The position numbers and the translations under genes were made by a program. The notes beneath the pieces were generated by a model that did not search any database, had not been told where the DNA came from, and was given only the letters and a program-made list of their open reading frames with translations. A stretch of 8,208 bases of DNA from Caryophanales bacterium UBA3210 (GTDB taxonomy: Bacteria; Bacillota_I; Bacilli_A; RFN20; CAG-449): contig DEWM01000011.1 in assembly GCA_002363635.1 (NCBI GenBank), positions 1-8,208 of the forward strand. The letters are read 5' to 3'. Within the stretch, counting starts at the first letter, position 1, and each line of letters starts with the position of its first letter. Below are positions 4,881 to 8,208 of the stretch, piece by piece.

Positions 4881-7472
4881 TTACTCAACACTCTTTAATG
4901 ATTCAACCATTTGAATTCTTCTAGTCATAAATGAGAAATAACTATTTATAACTACTGAAACAATAAAAGTTAATATAAATGAGATCGCGTAAGTTAATAA
5001 ATTAATATTATATAAATATTCTACAAGGGTTACTCTATTTGTTTCCATTACTGCAAGCATAAATGGATATCCAAGAGCAAGTCCAATTAAAGAACCAATA
5101 AAAGTTAATGTTAATGATTCTATTAATAAAGACAAGGCTATTTCTTTTTTAAAGAAGCCTAAGACTTTTAATGTCGCGATATCTCTAGTTCTTTGTTTAT
5201 AATTCATAAGCGCTAAATTGTATAAAACAACTAAAGCAAGTAAGATAGCAAAGATTTTTACAGCATTAGTCATAACTAGAATTCCACTCATAACTGAATT
5301 AATATTCTCTCTCCAATCATTTTGAGTTTGAGTTTTAGAAACATAATCTAGTTTTTGAATTTCTTTGCATGCATCTTCAACGCTTACCACATTTTCATCG
5401 ACGTTAACAAAGATATTCTGATAATCTAAATCTTGTCCTTCAAATAATGGATGTAACGAATCAATCATTACATAGTTATAAACAAATGATTCATATACTT
5501 GACCAATCTTAGTTAATGAAGTTAGACCATTATAAGAAATAGTAACTTCATCGCCTTCTTTTAACCCCATCTCTCTAGCATATTTAATTGGTATACCGAT
5601 TTCATCATTTGCAAAATCTAAATCTAGATGAGAATCTTTAATCTCTTTTTCAATGACATAAAGAGGCTTATTATAACGTTTATTAGTACTTGGTATAGTA
5701 ACCAATGATATGCCTGTAAAATATCCTTCTACTGACTCAATACCTTCAATATTATTTAAAATATCATTTTGATAAGTACTGCTATCAGTAGAGACATTAA
5801 AGTTAACTGTAATATCTCCGTTATTATAAGCTTTCATATCATTAGAAATACCATAATTAATGGTATCTTCAATACCAAATCCACAAGTGAGTAAAGCAGT
5901 ACATCCCATAACTCCAATAATAACCATCAAGGATTTTACTTTATCTAATCTAATATTTCTAAATGCCATTCTTCTAGATAAGCCTGCAACATTTGTTTTC
6001 TTATAATTAGAGGCAGATTTTCTCAATGATTTAGTAGGAATTTCTCCTCTCATTGATTCACTAGGATTTAATCTAACTTCACTTCTACAAACTAGATAAG
6101 TAACAAGCGCAGCAGTACCCATAAATAAAATAAATGTTACTGAAGCAGAAATAATAGGGAAGAAATATTGTCTTTGAGGTAAAGCGTATAAGATTTGATA
6201 TTTTTCACCTAAGATACCAGGAATAATTAATGGACCTAGAATGATACCAATTATTGAACCTATCCCTACTAACATCCAAGTAATACGAATGTAATGGTTA
6301 TAGATTTGATTCTTAGTTAAACCAAGAGCCTTCATGGTACCAATTTGTCCTCTTTCTTTAAGCACCATTTGAGATAATGTAGTTAAAATAACTAAGAAAG
6401 CAACAATAAAGAAAACTAATGGGAAGACTAAAGTAAATTGTTTAGCCTGCGTTAAATCTGCATCTATTGTCATATAAAAAGGCATATCACTTCTTAAAGT
6501 AATCATCTTAACAGGATTTAAGAATGATTCTCTAAAGCTATTATCAATTCTATCTTTGATGACATTAACATCTTGTCCGTCATTAATTTTTACTAAATAT
6601 TGATTCTTTAATACTACTTCTCTTTTTAAAATATTATCTACAGTAACTGAATCAACTTCTAAAGCAGTAGTTGCAAATGTTAAATATGTATTAATAATAT
6701 CTTTTAATGCAGTTTTCCCTTCATCAGTATAAGTTTCATTAATAACTTTCTTAAATCCCTCAATAAACATCTTGTTAGAGATTAAAGAACAAGAAGTATA
6801 ATAATTCGCGATAGTAATATTTTCTGGATATTGAATAAAACCAGTAATTTTAACAGGAATACCAATTTCATCATTTGAAAAGATATTGTTTTTACCTTCT
6901 TTTAAATATCTAGAATCATTTAAAGAAGATAGTTCAGGAATAAGCGTTAATAAATTATAATCTTTTAAATTAAATGAAATAGAAATATCTTGATCAAGAG
7001 AATATGAAGATACAGTTTTATCTCCATCTTTTTTCATCATCGCTTTATCGATTAAGCAATAATATTCTTCAGTATTATCTTTAGAATACACTCCTTCTCC
7101 ATAAGGTTTATTAATATCACCTAGCTTATCTTGAATGACAGCATCAACTGGATGAGAATCAATTCTACCTGGTAAATATAATCTTTCTTCTACATCGTTA
7201 GATTCACCGATTTCTTCTTTAATTTTATTTAAATTATTACTGCTAGCAGTAGGTAAACTGCAAGTAACCCAAATATCCGCTAAATTACCTTCTTTATATA
7301 CTTGGTTAACTTGTCTTTCTAATGTTGCAGCATTAGCAAATAATCCCACGAGTAAAGTAACAGCAATTGCGCCAATAGTAATTACCGCTAAAAACTGTTT
7401 CCAACTATTTTTAATAGTTCTCTTTTCAATTTTCCATAGCAACGATAAAGTTGTTTTCCCCTTAGAAATCAT
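4881..7472 (-). CDS. FtsX-like ABC transporter permease, two-domain, eight-segment
   Basis: This is a large permease of about 863 residues in the MacB/FtsX superfamily, made of two similar halves. Membrane segments lie near 28-49, 347-370, 399-423, 439-463, 513-534, 737-757, 782-809 and 827-849; the stretches at about 50-345 and 535-735 would be extracytoplasmic domains. The conserved FtsX cytoplasmic motif occurs twice (ERGQIGTMKALGLTKNQI near 374-391 and QRTRDIATLKVLGFFKKEI near 761-779). The second outer domain has the MacB-like IKYAREMGLKEGDEV. NDEIGIP occurs in both outer domains. ATG 7472 is preferred, but TTG 7475 one codon earlier sits seven bases from the AGGAG site, against ten for the ATG. 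The gene order, permease before ATPase, is less common than the reverse. Related Gram-positive transporters export or detach lipids or peptides, including antimicrobial peptides; this substrate is unknown and no BceRS-type sensor genes are nearby. Confidence 0.93.
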   Translation of the reverse strand: MISKGKTTLSLLWKIEKRTIKNSWKQFLAVITIGAIAVTLLVGLFANAATLERQVNQVYKEGNLADIWVTCSLPTASSNNLNKIKEEIGESNDVEERLYLPGRIDSHPVDAVIQDKLGDINKPYGEGVYSKDNTEEYYCLIDKAMMKKDGDKTVSSYSLDQDISISFNLKDYNLLTLIPELSSLNDSRYLKEGKNNIFSNDEIGIPVKITGFIQYPENITIANYYTSCSLISNKMFIEGFKKVINETYTDEGKTALKDIINTYLTFATTALEVDSVTVDNILKREVVLKNQYLVKINDGQDVNVIKDRIDNSFRESFLNPVKMITLRSDMPFYMTIDADLTQAKQFTLVFPLVFFIVAFLVILTTLSQMVLKERGQIGTMKALGLTKNQIYNHYIRITWMLVGIGSIIGIILGPLIIPGILGEKYQILYALPQRQYFFPIISASVTFILFMGTAALVTYLVCRSEVRLNPSESMRGEIPTKSLRKSASNYKKTNVAGLSRRMAFRNIRLDKVKSLMVIIGVMGCTALLTCGFGIEDTINYGISNDMKAYNNGDITVNFNVSTDSSTYQNDILNNIEGIESVEGYFTGISLVTIPSTNKRYNKPLYVIEKEIKDSHLDLDFANDEIGIPIKYAREMGLKEGDEVTISYNGLTSLTKIGQVYESFVYNYVMIDSLHPLFEGQDLDYQNIFVNVDENVVSVEDACKEIQKLDYVSKTQTQNDWRENINSVMSGILVMTNAVKIFAILLALVVLYNLALMNYKQRTRDIATLKVLGFFKKEIALSLLIESLTLTFIGSLIGLALGYPFMLAVMETNRVTLVEYLYNINLLTYAISFILTFIVSVVINSYFSFMTRRIQMVESLKSVE

Positions 7473-7537
7473 CAAAAAAGTTCTCCTAAATAGATTTTAA
7501 CTATTTAAAGAGAACGTTTCCACTATAAATATTAAAC
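7473..7537. other. Intergenic leader between GDPD and the FtsX-type permease
   Basis: This short gap contains two AT-only inverted repeats. AAATATTAA (7527-7535) and TTAATATTT (7538-7546) flank a 2-bp centre and overlap the GDPD stop codon. TAAATAG (7487-7493) and CTATTTA (7501-7507) surround a 7-nt loop directly before the permease ribosome binding site. No convincing promoter is seen: a TGGAAA/TAAAAT pair 17 bp apart would start transcription too close to the ribosome binding site. I infer that the permease is mainly read through from the GDPD gene, with possible control at the leader. Confidence 0.35.
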
Positions 7538-8208
7538 TTAATATTTCTTACTCATATTATCTTTAATAAAATCCACATCTAAATGTTGGAAAGTAACTAA
7601 ATCAATATGAGGCAAAGCTTTTTCAAAATCTTCTTTTGTTTCAATAGTCCAGGTATTAACCATATGTTTTCTTTGATAACGCATAACTTTTTTATCAGTT
7701 AATAAGACGTGTTCAATATCAATTGATTCAAAGAAGAATCTAAAATGCCAAGTATAATAATCACTTTTCGCGATTAATAAAGAACGCATAAAACCTTTTT
7801 TACCAAAATATAGTAACGCACGTGGATCAAAAGCAATAATAGCAATATTCTTTTTATCCTTAATTCTTTGTAATTCTTGAGCTGCTCTTTTTGCTAAAGG
7901 TCTATTATTATTTTTCCATGTTTTAAGCTCTACTAAGATAGGGACTTGTTCATTCACTAAATCTAAGACTTCTTGTAAGGTTGGAACACTTTCTCCATCT
8001 AATAATTTATAATGATTTTTAATTTGTTCTACTGTGAGTTCTTCAATAATACCAACTTTACCAGTAGTTCTCTTTAAATCTGAATCATGACAAACAATTA
8101 ATTGATTATCTTTTGTTAAATGAACATCTAATTCAAGCGCAACATTATGATCGATAGCATTCTTAAAGGCTTTAAGACCATTCTCAGTAAATTCTTCATT
8201 GTGTAATC
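7538..8208 (-). CDS. Glycerophosphodiester phosphodiesterase family protein (5' end outside the window)
   Basis: The family hydrolyses glycerophosphodiesters (deacylated phospholipids) to glycerol-3-phosphate and an alcohol, using a TIM-barrel fold and a divalent metal. The frame is open to the window edge; 222 residues are visible and only a short N-terminus is missing, probably including the first catalytic HRG-type motif. Visible hallmarks are HNEEFTENGLKAF near the start, the metal ligands in LELDV (E25, D27 of the visible part), the catalytic His in VCHDSDLKRTTG (H40), a further acidic residue in PILVELK (E93), the AFDPRAL motif (126-130) and a C-terminal NTWTIETKEDFEKA strand-helix typical of bacterial GDPDs. 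No signal peptide can be judged. It is probably cytoplasmic, recycling lipid headgroups or teichoic acid-derived glycerophosphodiesters. It ends 65 bases before the preferred start of the FtsX permease gene and is likely the first visible gene of that operon. Confidence 0.93.
   Translation of the reverse strand, partial: LHNEEFTENGLKAFKNAIDHNVALELDVHLTKDNQLIVCHDSDLKRTTGKVGIIEELTVEQIKNHYKLLDGESVPTLQEVLDLVNEQVPILVELKTWKNNNRPLAKRAAQELQRIKDKKNIAIIAFDPRALLYFGKKGFMRSLLIAKSDYYTWHFRFFFESIDIEHVLLTDKKVMRYQRKHMVNTWTIETKEDFEKALPHIDLVTFQHLDVDFIKDNMSKKY

Noticed and set aside
7538..7957. Short 139-residue gene starting at GTG 7957
   Set aside because: The same frame stays open to the window edge and encodes the conserved GDPD metal-binding and catalytic motifs upstream, so GTG 7957 is an internal valine.

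Overview
The window looks like chromosome from a low-GC, AT-rich Gram-positive bacterium (Bacillota, perhaps Erysipelotrichia or a relative). The grounds are AT-rich codon use, strong AGGAG-type ribosome binding sites, TATAAT-type promoters and the protein families present. Tryptophan is encoded by TGG, and one reading frame ends at TGA exactly where its family is expected to end, so the standard bacterial code applies and a Mycoplasma-type code is unlikely. Genus cannot be fixed by eye.

Layout. (1) Positions 1-941, plus strand: the C-terminal part of an AAA+ ATPase/DUF4143 protein, broken by a frameshift near 237-245. (2) Positions 942-1166: a junction region with a two-way terminator (1053-1091), the 3' half of a tRNA-Arg(CCU) gene on the minus strand (1105-1146) and a perfect hairpin (1141-1162). 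The 5' half of the tRNA is missing and is replaced by the end of an ABC permease gene. This is the most unusual structure in the window and resembles a recombination or attachment-site scar. (3) Positions 1167-2682, minus strand: a two-gene ABC-2 type exporter (ATPase, then small permease) with translational coupling. (4) Positions 2683-2840: a divergent control region with overlapping back-to-back promoters and a second promoter whose spacer lies within a perfect 20-bp palindrome. (5) Positions 2841-4103, plus strand: a GT4 glycosyltransferase, plausibly acting on membrane glycolipids. (6) Positions 4122-4166: a two-way terminator between convergent genes. (7) Positions 4165-8208, minus strand: a probable operon reading glycerophosphodiester phosphodiesterase (5' end outside the window), a large FtsX-type ABC permease, and its MacB/LolD-type ATPase.

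How the genes may work together. Two complete ABC exporters flank a glycosyltransferase, with a GDPD hydrolase upstream of the second exporter. All the intact genes concern the membrane or envelope: glycolipid synthesis, phospholipid headgroup recycling and export. No substrate can be assigned from sequence, and there is no sensor kinase, response regulator or bacteriocin gene in view. I see no integrase, transposase, CRISPR array, intact tRNA or clear new multi-gene system. The points most worth following are the tRNA remnant and the palindromic operator candidate.
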